The notes: generated by a model not told the origin, from the letters alone. A stretch of 42,667 bases of DNA from Gordonia rhizosphera NBRC 16068 (GCF_000298195.1 NZ_BAHC01000097.1:1-42667); one strand, 5' to 3'; positions 10,501-19,876 are shown, counted from the first letter of the stretch. Numbers and translations are program-made.

Positions 10501-12851
10501 GTGGCGGCGACGACCGCCTCGGTGGGACCGTAGTTGTTCGACAGCGCGGCGTCGAAGGTGGTGGTGAAGGCGTCGGCGACCTCACCGGCGAGCGCCTCGC
10601 CACCCACCGGCACGGTGCGCAGCATGGTCCACTGTTTGACCTCGGGCACCATCAACAGCGTGGACAGCAGGGTGGGCACCATGTGCATCACGGTGACCCG
10701 TTGCCGCACCAGCAGATCGGCCATGTAGCCGATGTCGCGCACCGCGTCGGGTTCCGGGATGACCAGGGTGGCACCGACGGCCAGGGTGCAGAAGATCTCG
10801 AACATGGAGGCGTCGAAGCTGACCGACGAGGTCTGCACCAGACGATCCGCCGGGGAGAGCACCTCGCCGGCACCGAAACCGACGAGATGATCCGCGATCG
10901 CGTCGTGGGCCACCGGCACGCCCTTGGGGGTGCCGGTGGAACCGGAGGTGTAGATGACGTAGGCGAGGTTCCCCGGACGCAGCGGCGACCGGCGGTCGTC
11001 GTCGGTCGGGGCCCGGTCGGCGTCGGGGCCGACTGCCTCGGCCTCGGCCTCCGCGCGAGGAAGGTCGCCGGCGTCGAGGACGAGTCGCGTTGCGGCGTCG
11101 GAGATCAGGAACTCAGTGCGCTCGTCCGGGTAGGTGGGATCGATGGGGAGATAGGCGGCGCCGCTCTTCAGCACGGCGAGCGCGGCGACGACGAAGCCGA
11201 GTGAGCCGCCCATCCGCAGGCCCACGATGTCCTCGGGTCCGACACCGGATCGGATCAGCCAGTGCGCCAGCCGGTTCGATCGGGTGTCGAGTTCGGTGTA
11301 GGTGAGTGTCGCGTCGTCGGCGACGAGCGCCTCGTGGTCGGGTCGGGCGGCCACGGTTCCGGCGAACAGGTCGACGAGGGTGACCTCGGCTCGGGGGGAC
11401 GTGGGTCCGGCCGACGCCGCGAGAACGCGGGCGCGCGCGGCGTGATCGAGCAGTTCCAGGTCGCGGATCGGCCGGGCCGGCTCCGCGATCGCGGTGCGCA
11501 GCAGGTGTAGGTACGTGTCGACGAGTCCAGAGGCGATCGCGTCGGTGAAAAGCCTTGTGTCGTATTCGAGTTCGAGGACCGGTCGGTCGCCGCCGACCAC
11601 TCCGAACTCGAGCGGGAGTTGTCCGTTGGGGATGCTCAGCTCGTCGAGGTGGGTGGCGGTGATCCCGGTCAGGGCCAGTCCTTCGGTGGCGCCGCGCGCG
11701 CTGACGCTGACGGCGACGAGCCGGGTGAGGCCATCACCGCCGATGCGTTCGGGGTTCACCGCGCCGACGACCGCGTCGATCGGCGTGCTCTGATGCGCGA
11801 AGGCCGCCACCAGGTTCCGACTCGTGGTTGGGGTGAGCGCCGCGAAGGAGTCGGTGGACCGCGGCCGCGTGCGCAGCAGGAGGGAGTTGCCGAAGTAGCC
11901 GATGAGGCCGGCACCCGCGGCGGGCCGATGGGTGACGGGCACGGCGAGCACGACGTCGTCGGCACCGGTCAGCCGGTGCAGGAGAGCGCCGGTGGCCGCC
12001 ACATGGACGGTGAAGGGGGTGACCGACACGGTGCGGGCGAAAGTCTCGATCTGCCGGGATAATTCGTTCGGGATCGGTCGGGTCAGGCGTGCGCTGCCCG
12101 GACCTGTCACTTCCCGGACCGGTGCGAGATCCAGTGGTTCGGGTAGCGGGGTCAGTTGCTCGCGCCAGAACTCGAGATCTGCGGCGGCGGTCGCGGCATC
12201 CGAGTCGGCCAGATCGGCGTACTGGCGGGCGAGGTCGGGTAACGGCGGCGCGCCGTCGAGCGCGTTGTAGCGGGCGTTGAGTTCTGAGAACAGCACCGGC
12301 CACGAGTCGTCGTCCCAGGCGATGTGGTGCACGGTCAGCAGCAGGACGTGCGCGTGGTCGGCAAGACGGACGAGAAGCAGTCGCAGCGGGTACTCGGCGG
12401 TGAGGTCGAACGGTGTGCCGAACTCGCGGCGGGACAGCACCCGCAGGCGGCGATCCTGTGTTCGGCCGATCAGCGAGCTGATGTCGGCGGTGTTCCAGGG
12501 CGCAACGGCCGCGGTGTGATGCCGTGCCAGAGGTTCTCCGTCGGGGCCCAGTTCGTAGGTGGTTCGCAAGATCTCGTGGCGGGCGACGATCTCGTCGAAG
12601 GCTCGCCGGAGCCGGTCCCGGTCGAGCGGACCGTCGAGGCGCAGCGCGACTCCGACATTGAGGCTGGTGTCGGACCGGTCGCGGTGCGAGGAGAACCAGA
12701 GTCGCCGCTGCGCCGTCGACAGCGGGCTCGTCGAGCCCTCCGGACGGCGCTCGGTCGTGACGAGAACGTCTCCCGTGCTGCTCGCGAGGCCGTCGGCCTC
12801 GAGTCGCTTGCGCAGCAGTTCTTTTCTACGAAGAAGGTGTCCGTCAGACAT
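7524..12851 (-). CDS. mbtE: NRPS MbtE-like: C-A-PCP-C-(A remnant)-PCP
   Basis: 1775 residues. An N-terminal helix precedes a condensation domain (about 42-450, HHIAWDD 175-181). Next come adenylation (about 490-980, [11 protein letters not shown] 634-644, SKLDRDALP 970-978), carrier 1 (LGGHS, Ser1024), a second condensation domain (about 1110-1545, HHLVIDH 1239-1245), and carrier 2 (VGGDS, Ser1695). Between the second C domain and carrier 2, residues 1575-1645 resemble an A-domain fragment ('[18 protein letters not shown]', then 'YTDT' where YGPTE would be expected) with no A3, A7 or A8 motif, so it cannot activate a substrate. In mycobactin assembly MbtE installs the internal lysine. An iron box 15 bp upstream gives it its own promoter. 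Shine-Dalgarno is weak. Confidence 0.93.
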   Translation of the reverse strand: MSDGHLLRRKELLRKRLEADGLASSTGDVLVTTERRPEGSTSPLSTAQRRLWFSSHRDRSDTSLNVGVALRLDGPLDRDRLRRAFDEIVARHEILRTTYELGPDGEPLARHHTAAVAPWNTADISSLIGRTQDRRLRVLSRREFGTPFDLTAEYPLRLLLVRLADHAHVLLLTVHHIAWDDDSWPVLFSELNARYNALDGAPPLPDLARQYADLADSDAATAAADLEFWREQLTPLPEPLDLAPVREVTGPGSARLTRPIPNELSRQIETFARTVSVTPFTVHVAATGALLHRLTGADDVVLAVPVTHRPAAGAGLIGYFGNSLLLRTRPRSTDSFAALTPTTSRNLVAAFAHQSTPIDAVVGAVNPERIGGDGLTRLVAVSVSARGATEGLALTGITATHLDELSIPNGQLPLEFGVVGGDRPVLELEYDTRLFTDAIASGLVDTYLHLLRTAIAEPARPIRDLELLDHAARARVLAASAGPTSPRAEVTLVDLFAGTVAARPDHEALVADDATLTYTELDTRSNRLAHWLIRSGVGPEDIVGLRMGGSLGFVVAALAVLKSGAAYLPIDPTYPDERTEFLISDAATRLVLDAGDLPRAEAEAEAVGPDADRAPTDDDRRSPLRPGNLAYVIYTSGSTGTPKGVPVAHDAIADHLVGFGAGEVLSPADRLVQTSSVSFDASMFEIFCTLAVGATLVIPEPDAVRDIGYMADLLVRQRVTVMHMVPTLLSTLLMVPEVKQWTMLRTVPVGGEALAGEVADAFTTTFDAALSNNYGPTEAVVAATHYPVDRPQGNAIVPIGTPNTNVTSYLLDAGLHLVPDGVVGEIYLGGTQLARGYLGRSTLTAARFVADPFTDGGRLYRTGDLARRNADGDLEFVGRADEQVKVRGYRIELGEVEAGLTGHPDVAHALVLVDTADTGARLVAYVIAEPNAAHDLDIDDVTAHARAVLPDHMVPSAIAVIDEVPLTVHSKLDRDALPIPTTAPRSDRAPQTPTEKRIAAVYAEIFGTADITAGSSFFDLGGHSLLAARLVTILSTEFGIDVDVRLPLDNPTVTGLAAAVNTAVRDEYGIDLDELGDLDDTADLGDDTVTADPAAIGLGGRPALAHGAQPDPIPLSYAQLAMWFAHRFEGPAAAGNIPLALRIDGPLDTGALHTALADVLARHDALRTTFVDRAGLPTARIADNVEIDVPMVEVATSEDRDRALAAARARVFDLSVAPLVAATLVRQGDISHVLSLVVHHLVIDHGSVDVIVRDLITAYRARAAGAVPQFTPLTLTYTDFAVWQHRVFPAGADAADSEGPAEFGRAEIDHWRRALAGQPDEITVATDHPRPQALSTRSVLADFVVSPTTRRRVRRVADDCGATEFMTLTAMLTGLLTRLGGGDDIAIGTPVAGRIDPGTDALVGLYANMVALRTRTDGDPTLRQLIGRERDTVLDAFAHQDVPIERLVEALNPRRTRSRNPLFQSMIHFRDRDQNSEGRLLDEAGRTTVALLPVEQDTSFLDLNVNLAVTEDGGIDGRFVAAADLYEPDTVAAMAAGFVAMLDTLADAADTALSAVVVPPLPGLITPDRHGEDPARLVELIVTERPRRVQAGPRTLAALQHTGITDLGSVREWVVTGAGAPAALAESLAALAPGSRFTDPYTDTAPAPTVIATAATAGGGAQSPTEERLVAILSELLGVDGLGRDDNFFAVGGDSVISIQWAARAAAEGIALTPQQIFDHYTIAELAAAVDAAGSEALNGGDGGSDTAVDAAPMTASGLSDDMLASLGAAWRSQQ

Positions 12852-12866
12852 GACCGACAGTCTACA

Positions 12867-12885
12867 TTAGGTAAGCCTAACCAAT
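12867..12885 (-). promoter_or_regulatory. DtxR/IdeR-type iron box for mbtE-mbtF
   Basis: Read on the minus strand, ATTGGTTAGGCTTACCTAA matches the 19-bp IdeR consensus at 16 positions. It occupies the 47-bp gap between the upstream membrane-protein gene and mbtE, so the two giant NRPS genes can be iron-repressed independently of the genes before them. Confidence 0.88.
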
Positions 12886-12898
12886 CCCACCGGGTTCT

Positions 12899-13819
12899 CT
12901 AGAGTGAGCAGGGAATCTGGGCGTAGGCGCCGATGTCGCAGATGGAACGGTTGGAGAGCTTCCACTGGCCGCCCTGCCACACCCAGTAGAGCGGCATCTG
13001 TGCGGGATTCCAACCAGGCGAACGCAATTCCAGTGTCGCCTTGAGGGTGTTACCGGTGACGGTGACCGGGCCGGTGACCCGATAGGTGAAGCCCAGCGGT
13101 TTGAAGCGGGCCAGCACGGTCATGATCGGTTGCGCCTGCCGGACCGCCTTGGCGCCACCCTCGAGGCGTTGGGCCTTCTGGGCGGTCGAAGCACCGCCGG
13201 CGAGCGTGTCGAGATCGTTCTGCAACTGCGCTGCGGTCGGGGTAGGACGTTGCTGAGTGGCGCTCTGCTGCTGGACCGTTGTCTGCTGCTGGGTGGTGCC
13301 CGGTGCCTCCGGCACGCCCTGGGCGGCCGGTGCACCCGGCAGCATCCCGCCGCCCGTGGCGCCGCCGCCGGCGGGTAGATCCGCGCTGCTACCGTCCGTG
13401 GGCGCGGCGGTTGCCGGCGGGGCCGCTGACGGTTTTGCCGCCGTGGTGGACTGCGCCGCCGCGCCGGCAGGCTCGGCCATCGGTGGTGCCGCAGCCTGTG
13501 CGGACCCGAGGTTGACCACGGTCGGCTGTGCGCTCGCGGCCGCGTTGCGGTCGCCGAGATCCGACAACAGCAGACCCACAACGCCGATCGTCACGATCAC
13601 CGACGAGATGATCGCCGCAACGCCCCCCGCCATCATGACTGTCGGCCAGTGCACGCCGCCACGCTCGGGCGCGGATGACGGCTCGGCGACGATCCGGTCC
13701 TCTTCTGGTGCCGCATCGTCGCCGACAGACGTCGGCGAGTCGATCGGCCCGGTTTCTGTGTCGTCGTAGCCGGCCGAGATCGGCGACGGTGGGCCGGGCG
13801 ACCCGGTGGTGGGTGACAT
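12899..13819 (-). CDS. Membrane-anchored protein with Mtb12-like C-terminal domain, inside the siderophore locus
   Basis: 306 residues starting at the ATG 13817-13819, with AAAGGAA upstream. Layout: an acidic Pro/Ser-rich cytoplasmic segment (1-60), one transmembrane helix (about 62-86, 'MMAGGVAAIISSVIVTIGVV'), a long Ala/Pro/Gln/Thr-rich linker (about 95-195), and a folded C-terminal domain of about 110 residues ending 'CDIGAYAQIPCSL'. That domain resembles the Mtb12-type low-molecular-weight antigen domain, an extracellular fold. No enzymatic motif is visible. Its place between mbtD and mbtE suggests a role in siderophore export, assembly at the membrane, or uptake, comparable in layout (one helix plus external domain) to MmpS export partners. 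That role is inference. Confidence 0.8.
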   Translation of the reverse strand: MSPTTGSPGPPSPISAGYDDTETGPIDSPTSVGDDAAPEEDRIVAEPSSAPERGGVHWPTVMMAGGVAAIISSVIVTIGVVGLLLSDLGDRNAAASAQPTVVNLGSAQAAAPPMAEPAGAAAQSTTAAKPSAAPPATAAPTDGSSADLPAGGGATGGGMLPGAPAAQGVPEAPGTTQQQTTVQQQSATQQRPTPTAAQLQNDLDTLAGGASTAQKAQRLEGGAKAVRQAQPIMTVLARFKPLGFTYRVTGPVTVTGNTLKATLELRSPGWNPAQMPLYWVWQGGQWKLSNRSICDIGAYAQIPCSL

Positions 13820-13880
13820 CAGAACATTCCTTTCAGTAAGTGTGATTGCCTCGACCTCGCTGGGTCGGGGTCGGATGCTG

Positions 13881-16800
13881 TCAGCGCATGAGGTCGACGA
13901 TCTCGCGCAGCGAGGCGCCACCGAGGATCGCCTCGACCGGCACATCCTGTCCGAGAGCATTTTTGACGCGTCGGCGCAGGTCCAGCGCCTGGAGCGAATC
14001 GAGCCCGAGTGCGACCAGCGGTGTCTCGGGATCGAGTTCATCGCCGGTTCCGGTCAGTCCCATGGCCGTGGCGAGTTCGGCCCGCAGGACGTCGCCGATC
14101 GACGCTGCCGCAGCCGGCCTCGCGTCATCCGACACCGATTGCACCGTGTCGCGCTCATCCACCGTTTCGAGGCCGGCGGGCGGCTCGGCCGGTGGGGTCT
14201 CGCGGCGCGGCGAAGCTGCGGGGCCTGGGATATCCGGCAGCACCGCCTGATAGCCGAACACAGTGAGCAGATCACGTAATTCGGCCCAGTCCGCCGAGAG
14301 TACGACGCTGTCGGTGGCAAGGTCGGCGAATCCGACGCGCAGCGCGGCGGCCGGCACCATCGGGATCACTCCCGCGCCACGTACCCGTGCGACACCGCCT
14401 TCGTCGAGGGGTCCCTGCACCTGCCAGAGTCCCCATTGGATCGCGGTCGCCGCGAACCCGTCGGCCCGCAGGTCGGCGGCGGTGATGTCGACCATACGGT
14501 TGGCCATCGCGTAGAGGGCCTGGCCCCGGCCGCCCAGGGACGCCGCCAGCGACGAGCAGAGCAGTACGTGGAGGTCGTCGGCGGCCGGTACGTGTGCGAG
14601 CACGCGCCGCGGGCCGGTTACCTTGGCGTCCCAGGTCTCGGCGATCTGGGTGCGGTCGATCGTGTCGACGGGGGTCTCGACGTAGGTCATCGCGGTGTGG
14701 ATCATCATCGTCACCGGTTCCGGCAGCGCGGATGCCATCTGTTGCACCGCTGATTCGTCGGTGATGTCGCAGGCGATGACGTCGATAACGGTGCCGGTCT
14801 GGGCACGCAGCGCGTCGAGTCGTCGCGCGGTCTCGGGCGTGTCACCCGACCGACTGATCAGGGTGATCCGACCCGCGCGGCCGGCCGCCGCCGCGTAGTG
14901 GCGGCAGAACTCCATCCCGAGTCTGCCGGTGCCGCCGGTGATCAGGATGTGCCGGGTGTCGGGGGAACTCACGTGGTCCGCGGGCTCGGCCGACTCCAGG
15001 CGTTTGACGTAAAGGGTGCCGTCGCGCTGGGCCAACTCGGGTTCGTCCGCGACGTGGACGGCCGAGATCACCCGATCTCCCACCGGCACATCGGATGTCG
15101 GGTCGAGATCGAGGTGGCGGAACCGGACGGTCGGGTATTCGGCCGCCGCGCAGCGCAACGCGGCCGTGATCGGACCGTGCAGCGGATCGGGTACCGGATC
15201 GTCGTCGGTGACCTGTTCCCCACCGATCGTCACCCACCAGAACTGTTCCGGCAGCGTCTCGAGGCCGGCGCGCCACCCGGCGTCGGCGAGCACCTGTGCG
15301 AGCAGTTCGGCCGCTTCGTCGGGTTTGGTGCCGGTCGGGCCCACCAGCAGGACGGCCGTGTCGATGACGTCCGCGGATGCGCCGGGGTCGTCGACGATTC
15401 GCGCCACCGCCCCCTGCCCGCCGGCGGCCGCGCAGATCTCGGCACCCGGTCCGGCACACTGACCGGTGGGGTCGAGAACGGCGATTGTCCTCGGTGCCAG
15501 TAGTTTTCGTCGCTTGAGTGGCTGCCATCGGCTGACCAGTCGTTGGACGTCGCCACCCGATCGCGCGGTCGCCCACTCGGGCGAGTTGACCTCGTCGGTC
15601 ATCCCCGCGTCGCGGTCTGCCCACAGATGCATGCGGCGCATGACGGTGTTGGGGAATCCCTCCAGCGGCAACCACCGCGGCCCGTCGTCGTCGGTAGCGA
15701 GTGCGTCCCAGCGGAACCCGGTGTCGGCGACCGCGAGCGTCGCGAGGCTGCGGGTGAACTCTTCGAGACCTACGGCGTCGCGGCGCGAGGAGCCGATGAC
15801 CGGCCGGTCGGCCGGGCTCGCCTCGTCGAGGCCGGACAACGTCTCGGCCACGGCGAGGATCAGAGTGGGATGTTCGGACAGTTCGATGAAGAAGTCGGCA
15901 CCGTGCCCGGTGACGGATTCCGCGACCGCCTTGTCGAACCGGACCCGGTTGCGCAGGTTCCAGAACCAGTAGTCGCCCAGCGTCATCGACTCGTCGACCG
16001 CCTCGCCGAGGGTGGCGCCGATACACGGTAGATCGCCGGGCAGCATGCGCCCGTGTTCGAGGTAGGTACCGAGGGCCTCGATGAAGGCCGGCTGGTAGTC
16101 GCTGACCACGCTGGTGTGCGCCGGGTATTCGACCCGGATCTCCTTGGCGAACTTCCCTTGCGCGGTGAGCATGTCCACGATCTCGAGGACGGACTCGCGG
16201 CGGCCCGAGACGCACAGGATGTGCGCCGAGTTCACCACCGAGAGTTGCGCCCAACCCGAATGGCGGGCCAACAGCGCCTCGCATTCGTCGACGTCGATGC
16301 CCACCACCGCCATGGTGTGCCCGCGCGGGGACAGTTCGTGGACCAGGCGGGCGCGAACGGTGACGATGGCCAACGCATCCGACAGCGTCATCACCCCACT
16401 GCGGTAGGCCGCCGCGATCTCACCCTGGCTGTGCCCCAGCGTCATCGCGGGCACCGCACCGGCGGCATCCCACATCGCGGTGAGCCCGACCATCTGCATG
16501 AACAGGCCCGGCTGGACCACCCGGACGTCTGAGACCGCAGCGTCGTCGCCGGCGAGGTCGCCGAGCACGTAGTCGCGGGGCGACGATCCGAAGAGCTGCA
16601 GGGACTGCTCGTGGCAGGCGTCGACGGCCCGACGAAAAGCCTCGGACCGGTTGTAGAACTGCCGGCCCATCCCGGGTCGCTGGCTGCCCTGTCCGGGGTA
16701 GGTGTAGGCGACCCGGCGCCGGGTCGCCGCGCCCGTCCCCCGGATCACTGCCGGATGCGGACGATCGTGTGCCAGCGAGTCGAGCGCCTCGACGAGTTCG

Positions 16801-17030
16801 GCGGTGTCGGTGACGGCGGCGAGAGCGCGATACCGCCGCGCCGGCCGCGTCCGCAGCACCTGCGTGGCGATCGCCTCGGCGGGGACGTCGGGGTGGGTGC
16901 GAGCGTAGTCACGCAGGGCCGCGGCCTCCGCCGTGAGCAGCTCTGCGGCATCCGAAGAGAGCAGAACCGGGATGCGGCCGTCGGGCAGACGGTAGGAGGC
17001 GGCGTGTGCGGATGATGTGTTCTCAGACAT
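13881..17030 (-). CDS. mbtD: Polyketide synthase MbtD-like: AT-KR-ACP
   Basis: 1049 residues. The acyltransferase (about 105-400) has PGQGSQ 112-117, GHSQGE with nucleophile Ser201, and His305 in 'EYPAHTS'. The ketoreductase (about 690-870) has TGGTGRLG 698-705 and catalytic Ser/Tyr840/Asn844. The acyl carrier protein at the C-terminus carries Ser1012 in LGLDS. There is no ketosynthase; MbtC, encoded just upstream with an 8-nt overlap, supplies it, so together they form one split PKS module adding a beta-hydroxyacyl unit between the two lysine parts. The AT motif is neither the usual malonyl HAFH nor methylmalonyl YASH, so the extender unit cannot be read from it. Confidence 0.93.
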   Translation of the reverse strand: MSENTSSAHAASYRLPDGRIPVLLSSDAAELLTAEAAALRDYARTHPDVPAEAIATQVLRTRPARRYRALAAVTDTAELVEALDSLAHDRPHPAVIRGTGAATRRRVAYTYPGQGSQRPGMGRQFYNRSEAFRRAVDACHEQSLQLFGSSPRDYVLGDLAGDDAAVSDVRVVQPGLFMQMVGLTAMWDAAGAVPAMTLGHSQGEIAAAYRSGVMTLSDALAIVTVRARLVHELSPRGHTMAVVGIDVDECEALLARHSGWAQLSVVNSAHILCVSGRRESVLEIVDMLTAQGKFAKEIRVEYPAHTSVVSDYQPAFIEALGTYLEHGRMLPGDLPCIGATLGEAVDESMTLGDYWFWNLRNRVRFDKAVAESVTGHGADFFIELSEHPTLILAVAETLSGLDEASPADRPVIGSSRRDAVGLEEFTRSLATLAVADTGFRWDALATDDDGPRWLPLEGFPNTVMRRMHLWADRDAGMTDEVNSPEWATARSGGDVQRLVSRWQPLKRRKLLAPRTIAVLDPTGQCAGPGAEICAAAGGQGAVARIVDDPGASADVIDTAVLLVGPTGTKPDEAAELLAQVLADAGWRAGLETLPEQFWWVTIGGEQVTDDDPVPDPLHGPITAALRCAAAEYPTVRFRHLDLDPTSDVPVGDRVISAVHVADEPELAQRDGTLYVKRLESAEPADHVSSPDTRHILITGGTGRLGMEFCRHYAAAAGRAGRITLISRSGDTPETARRLDALRAQTGTVIDVIACDITDESAVQQMASALPEPVTMMIHTAMTYVETPVDTIDRTQIAETWDAKVTGPRRVLAHVPAADDLHVLLCSSLAASLGGRGQALYAMANRMVDITAADLRADGFAATAIQWGLWQVQGPLDEGGVARVRGAGVIPMVPAAALRVGFADLATDSVVLSADWAELRDLLTVFGYQAVLPDIPGPAASPRRETPPAEPPAGLETVDERDTVQSVSDDARPAAAASIGDVLRAELATAMGLTGTGDELDPETPLVALGLDSLQALDLRRRVKNALGQDVPVEAILGGASLREIVDLMR

Positions 17031-18345
17031 GGGCTTTGTCTCTGTCGGTCAAGGGCATTGCGATGATGGTGTGCGCGTTGGTGCCGCCGACGCCGAAACT
17101 CGACACCGCGGCGAGGCGTCGGCCACCCCGGGGTTGCCATTCCCGCCGCTCGGTGGACAGCCGCAGCGCACCCCGATCCCAATCCAGTTTGTCGGTGGGG
17201 TCGTCGGCGAACAGGCTCGGGACGGTGACGCCGTGGCGGCCGCACAGCAGGACCTTGATCAGTCCCAGAATCCCGGACGCGGCCTGGGCGTGACCGGCGT
17301 TGGATTTCACCGATCCGAGCAGCACCGGGTCGTCGGCCGGCCGGGCCGCACCGTAGGTGTTCTGCAGCGCCTGCAGTTCCATCGGGTCGCCGAGTGGGGT
17401 TCCCGTCCCGTGGCCCTCGATGACGTCGACATCGGCCGGGCAGATCCCGGCCGCGGCGACGGTGCGTTCGATGAGCCGCTGTTGCGCGTCGGCGCTCGGT
17501 ACCACGATCGGCGCCCCGCGGCCGTTGTGGTTGACGCGGGTCGCCAGCACGGTCCCGAGGATGCGGTGCCCCAATCGTCTTGCACGGCTCTCGGTTTCGA
17601 GTACGACCACCCCGGCGCCCTCACCCCACAGAGTGCCGGTGGCCGAGGCGCTGTAGGAGCGGCAGTGCCCGTCGGCGGCGAGGCCGTTGTTCTTCGCGAA
17701 CTCGAAGAACGCGCCGGGCGAACCCATCACGCACACCCCGCCGGCGAGCGCCCAGTCGCATTCTCCACCGCGAATGGCGTTGGCGGCCAGGTGTACCGCC
17801 GTCAGCGAGGAGGCGCATGCGGTGTCGACGGTCATGGACGGCCCGACGGTGCCCAGGGCATGGGAGATTCGCCCGGCCACCGCGCCCAGGGCGGTCCCGG
17901 CGATCCGGTGGCCGCTGTGGTCGTTGACCGCCGCCGCCCGCGGGCCGTATTCGGTGATGGAGGCACCCATGTACACGCCGACCTCATCGCCGCCCAGGGC
18001 GCTCGGGTCGATGCCGGTGTTCTCCAGCGCGCGCCACGCCACCCGCACGGCGACCCGCTGCTGCGGGTCCATCGCGATCGCCTCGCGCGGGCTGACTCCG
18101 AAGAACAAGGGGTCGAATTCCGCTGCGCCGCGCAGGAAGCCACCGGCGTCGGGGACCTCGCCCCAACCGTCGAGCCAGCCGAGCGACAGCACCTGGTCGA
18201 CCGGCCAGTCCCGGTCGCGCGGGAACGGTTCGATGAGTTCGTCACCGCCGGCCAGCGCTTCGAAAAACGCGTCGGGGGTCTCGATCCCGCCGGGCGCCTC
18301 GACGGCCATCCCGGCGATCACGATCGATTCGGCGATACCCGCCAT
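17023..18345 (-). CDS. mbtC: Stand-alone ketosynthase MbtC-like
   Basis: 440 residues with the full beta-ketoacyl synthase triad: Cys177 in DTACASS, His312 in EGHGTGT and His352 in NAGHAQAASG, plus C-terminal 'VSSFGVGGTNAH'. It has no AT or ACP and so must work with MbtD in trans, as in mycobactin assembly. The start ATG (18343-18345) overlaps the thioesterase stop as TGATG, and the 3' end overlaps mbtD by 8 nt, so mbtT-mbtC-mbtD look translationally coupled. The frame is open 41 codons further upstream, but that stretch is Arg-rich and lies inside mbtT. Confidence 0.94.
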   Translation of the reverse strand: MAGIAESIVIAGMAVEAPGGIETPDAFFEALAGGDELIEPFPRDRDWPVDQVLSLGWLDGWGEVPDAGGFLRGAAEFDPLFFGVSPREAIAMDPQQRVAVRVAWRALENTGIDPSALGGDEVGVYMGASITEYGPRAAAVNDHSGHRIAGTALGAVAGRISHALGTVGPSMTVDTACASSLTAVHLAANAIRGGECDWALAGGVCVMGSPGAFFEFAKNNGLAADGHCRSYSASATGTLWGEGAGVVVLETESRARRLGHRILGTVLATRVNHNGRGAPIVVPSADAQQRLIERTVAAAGICPADVDVIEGHGTGTPLGDPMELQALQNTYGAARPADDPVLLGSVKSNAGHAQAASGILGLIKVLLCGRHGVTVPSLFADDPTDKLDWDRGALRLSTERREWQPRGGRRLAAVSSFGVGGTNAHTIIAMPLTDRDKAHV

Positions 18346-19121
18346 CAGCGCGCCGCCGCGGTATCGGGTTCGGTCAACACCTCGAGCACCTCGTGCGCGT
18401 TGTCGTGCAGGTAGAAGTGGCCGCCGTCGAACACGCTCACCGCCACGTCGTCGCCGTGCGCGTTCCACGCGTGCAGTTCGTGGGCTTTGATCGCCGGGTC
18501 GTCGGCACCCCCGAGCACGCGGATCGGTGTGCTGATCCGGTCGGCCGACGACGCGGTGTAGGCGTCGAAGGCCAGATAGTCCGCCCGCAGCACCGGCAGC
18601 GCCATCCGCATCACCGCCTCGCTGGCCATCACCGGACCACCGGTCCCCTCCAGCACCGACAGGTGGGCCATCAAGCCCTCGTCGTCGGTGGGGTGGCGCG
18701 GCAGGTCTGCCACCCGGCTCGGCGCGGCCGTCGCGGACACCACGAGACGGGCGACGTCGGAAGAGCGGGCGCGCTCGGTGAGGCGGACGAACTCGAAGCC
18801 GACGATGCCGCCCATGCTGTGGCCGAAAACGGTGACGGGAGCGCGCGTCGCGTCGGGGCGCTGCACGAACTCGGCGTGCGCCTCGGCGGCGAGATCGGCC
18901 AGCGCGGTGGCCGCGGGTTCGCGCATGCGGTCCTGCCGTCCCGGGTATTGCATGATCAGCACGGTGAATTCGCGGCTGAACCGTTCGGACAGGGCCCGGT
19001 ACGCCGACGCTCCGCTGCCCGCGTGTCCGAAGATGAGCAGGAACGGCAGATCGGGCCGCAGGGGCTGGTGGAACTGGCGCAGCACACCGATCGTGGGCCG
19101 AGTGTTCGGGGGTGTCGTCAT
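18345..19121 (-). CDS. mbtT: Type II thioesterase of the siderophore assembly line
   Basis: 258 residues of alpha/beta-hydrolase fold with the TEII signature: GHAGSG 32-37 near the start, nucleophile Ser102 in GHSMGG, Asp in GGADDP (204-209) and His235 in 'DGGHFYLHD'. Such enzymes release wrongly loaded acyl groups from NRPS/PKS carriers and act in trans in the cytoplasm. It is first in the mbtT-mbtC-mbtD run. A strong Shine-Dalgarno (GAGAGGAG) precedes the ATG. The shared iron box with mbtK lies 25 bp upstream, and a TATGCT -10-like element overlaps the box on this strand. Confidence 0.92.
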   Translation of the reverse strand: MTTPPNTRPTIGVLRQFHQPLRPDLPFLLIFGHAGSGASAYRALSERFSREFTVLIMQYPGRQDRMREPAATALADLAAEAHAEFVQRPDATRAPVTVFGHSMGGIVGFEFVRLTERARSSDVARLVVSATAAPSRVADLPRHPTDDEGLMAHLSVLEGTGGPVMASEAVMRMALPVLRADYLAFDAYTASSADRISTPIRVLGGADDPAIKAHELHAWNAHGDDVAVSVFDGGHFYLHDNAHEVLEVLTEPDTAAAR

Positions 19122-19145
19122 GTGCGCTCCTCTCTCACTGGCGAT

Positions 19146-19164
19146 TGAGCATAGGCTAACCTAA
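19146..19164. promoter_or_regulatory. Shared DtxR/IdeR-type iron box between mbtT and mbtK
   Basis: TGAGCATAGGCTAACCTAA matches the IdeR consensus at 16 of 19 positions. It is the centre of a 48-bp divergent gap, so one bound repressor dimer pair could silence both genes. On the plus strand it ends 5 bp before the mbtK start codon. Confidence 0.88.
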
Positions 19165-19169
19165 TCCGC

Positions 19170-19847
19170 ATGATGTCTGTTCATCGCCTCCCGGGTGCGA
19201 GCGGTCCGGATCATGTCGCCGTGGGATCGTCGGCGACCTATTCGATCGGTCGGGAGATCACCGACGTCCCCGCCGACGTGGTCGCGGCGGGCGGACCGGT
19301 CGTCCCCGACCTGACCGGGCGTTTCACGCTGCGGCCCGTGGACCCGGACGGTACCGACCCCGACATGCTGGTCGAATGGTTTGCGCGTCCGCATCTGGTG
19401 GAGACGTGGGAGCAGGAATGGGGCGTGCAGCGGTGGCGCGCCGACTCCGCCCACCGGCGGGCCGGCGACTACTCCCGTCCGCTGATCGTCGCGCTCGACG
19501 GCACCGAGGTCGCCTACATCGAGCTCTACCGGCCCACCCGCGACGAGATCGCCCGGCTGTATGCGGCCGACCCGCACGACATGGGTCTGCACATCGCCAC
19601 CGCCGACCCGGCGCTGACCGGCCGCGGGATCATGTCGGCGTTCATGGCCGACCTCGCCCGGGCGGTGTTCGACACCGATTCGCGTTGTCGCCGAATCCTT
19701 CTCGAACCCGATGCAGGCAACACGCGGATGCGTCGCGCGCTGACGAAGCAGGGGTGGGTCGACCTCGGCGAGTTCGATGTGCGCCCCGACCGACGTATCG
19801 CCCTGTACGCCCTGGGCCGCACCCCGGCCGACCTCCCGGCGACCTGA
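19170..19847 (+). CDS. mbtK: Lysine N-acyltransferase MbtK-like (GNAT fold)
   Basis: 225 residues of the IucB/MbtK acyltransferase family. The diagnostic block is 'YIELYRPTRDEIA' (116-128) followed by 'DMGLHIATADPALTGRG' (137-153), which contains the conserved His141 and Asp146. The enzyme is expected to transfer an acyl chain to the N6 amine of a siderophore lysine, forming the hydroxamate arm. Two adjacent ATGs (19170, 19173) are possible starts; with the iron box 5 bp away and no Shine-Dalgarno, a leaderless mRNA is likely. It is the only assembly gene on the plus strand and converges on mbtG. Confidence 0.9.
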   Translation: MMSVHRLPGASGPDHVAVGSSATYSIGREITDVPADVVAAGGPVVPDLTGRFTLRPVDPDGTDPDMLVEWFARPHLVETWEQEWGVQRWRADSAHRRAGDYSRPLIVALDGTEVAYIELYRPTRDEIARLYAADPHDMGLHIATADPALTGRGIMSAFMADLARAVFDTDSRCRRILLEPDAGNTRMRRALTKQGWVDLGEFDVRPDRRIALYALGRTPADLPAT

Positions 19848-19857
19848 CCGGCGGGAG
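19833..19857. terminator. Weak hairpin between converging mbtK and mbtG
   Basis: CTCCCGGCG (19833-19841) can pair with CGGCGGGAG (19849-19857) with one G-G mismatch. The hairpin spans the mbtK stop codon in the 29-bp gap before the mbtG stop. It is a candidate only; there is no T-tract. Confidence 0.3.
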
Positions 19858-19876
19858 CGCACGCCGTCGCGCCTCG

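Noticed and set aside
9171..11204. Long plus-strand frame antisense to mbtE
   Set aside because: Its translation is Gly/Val/Arg/Asp-rich with no domain, no ribosome site, and it mirrors the codon structure of mbtE. It is a high-GC antisense shadow; similar long frames opposite mbtF, mbtD, the kinase and AtuA were dismissed for the same reason.
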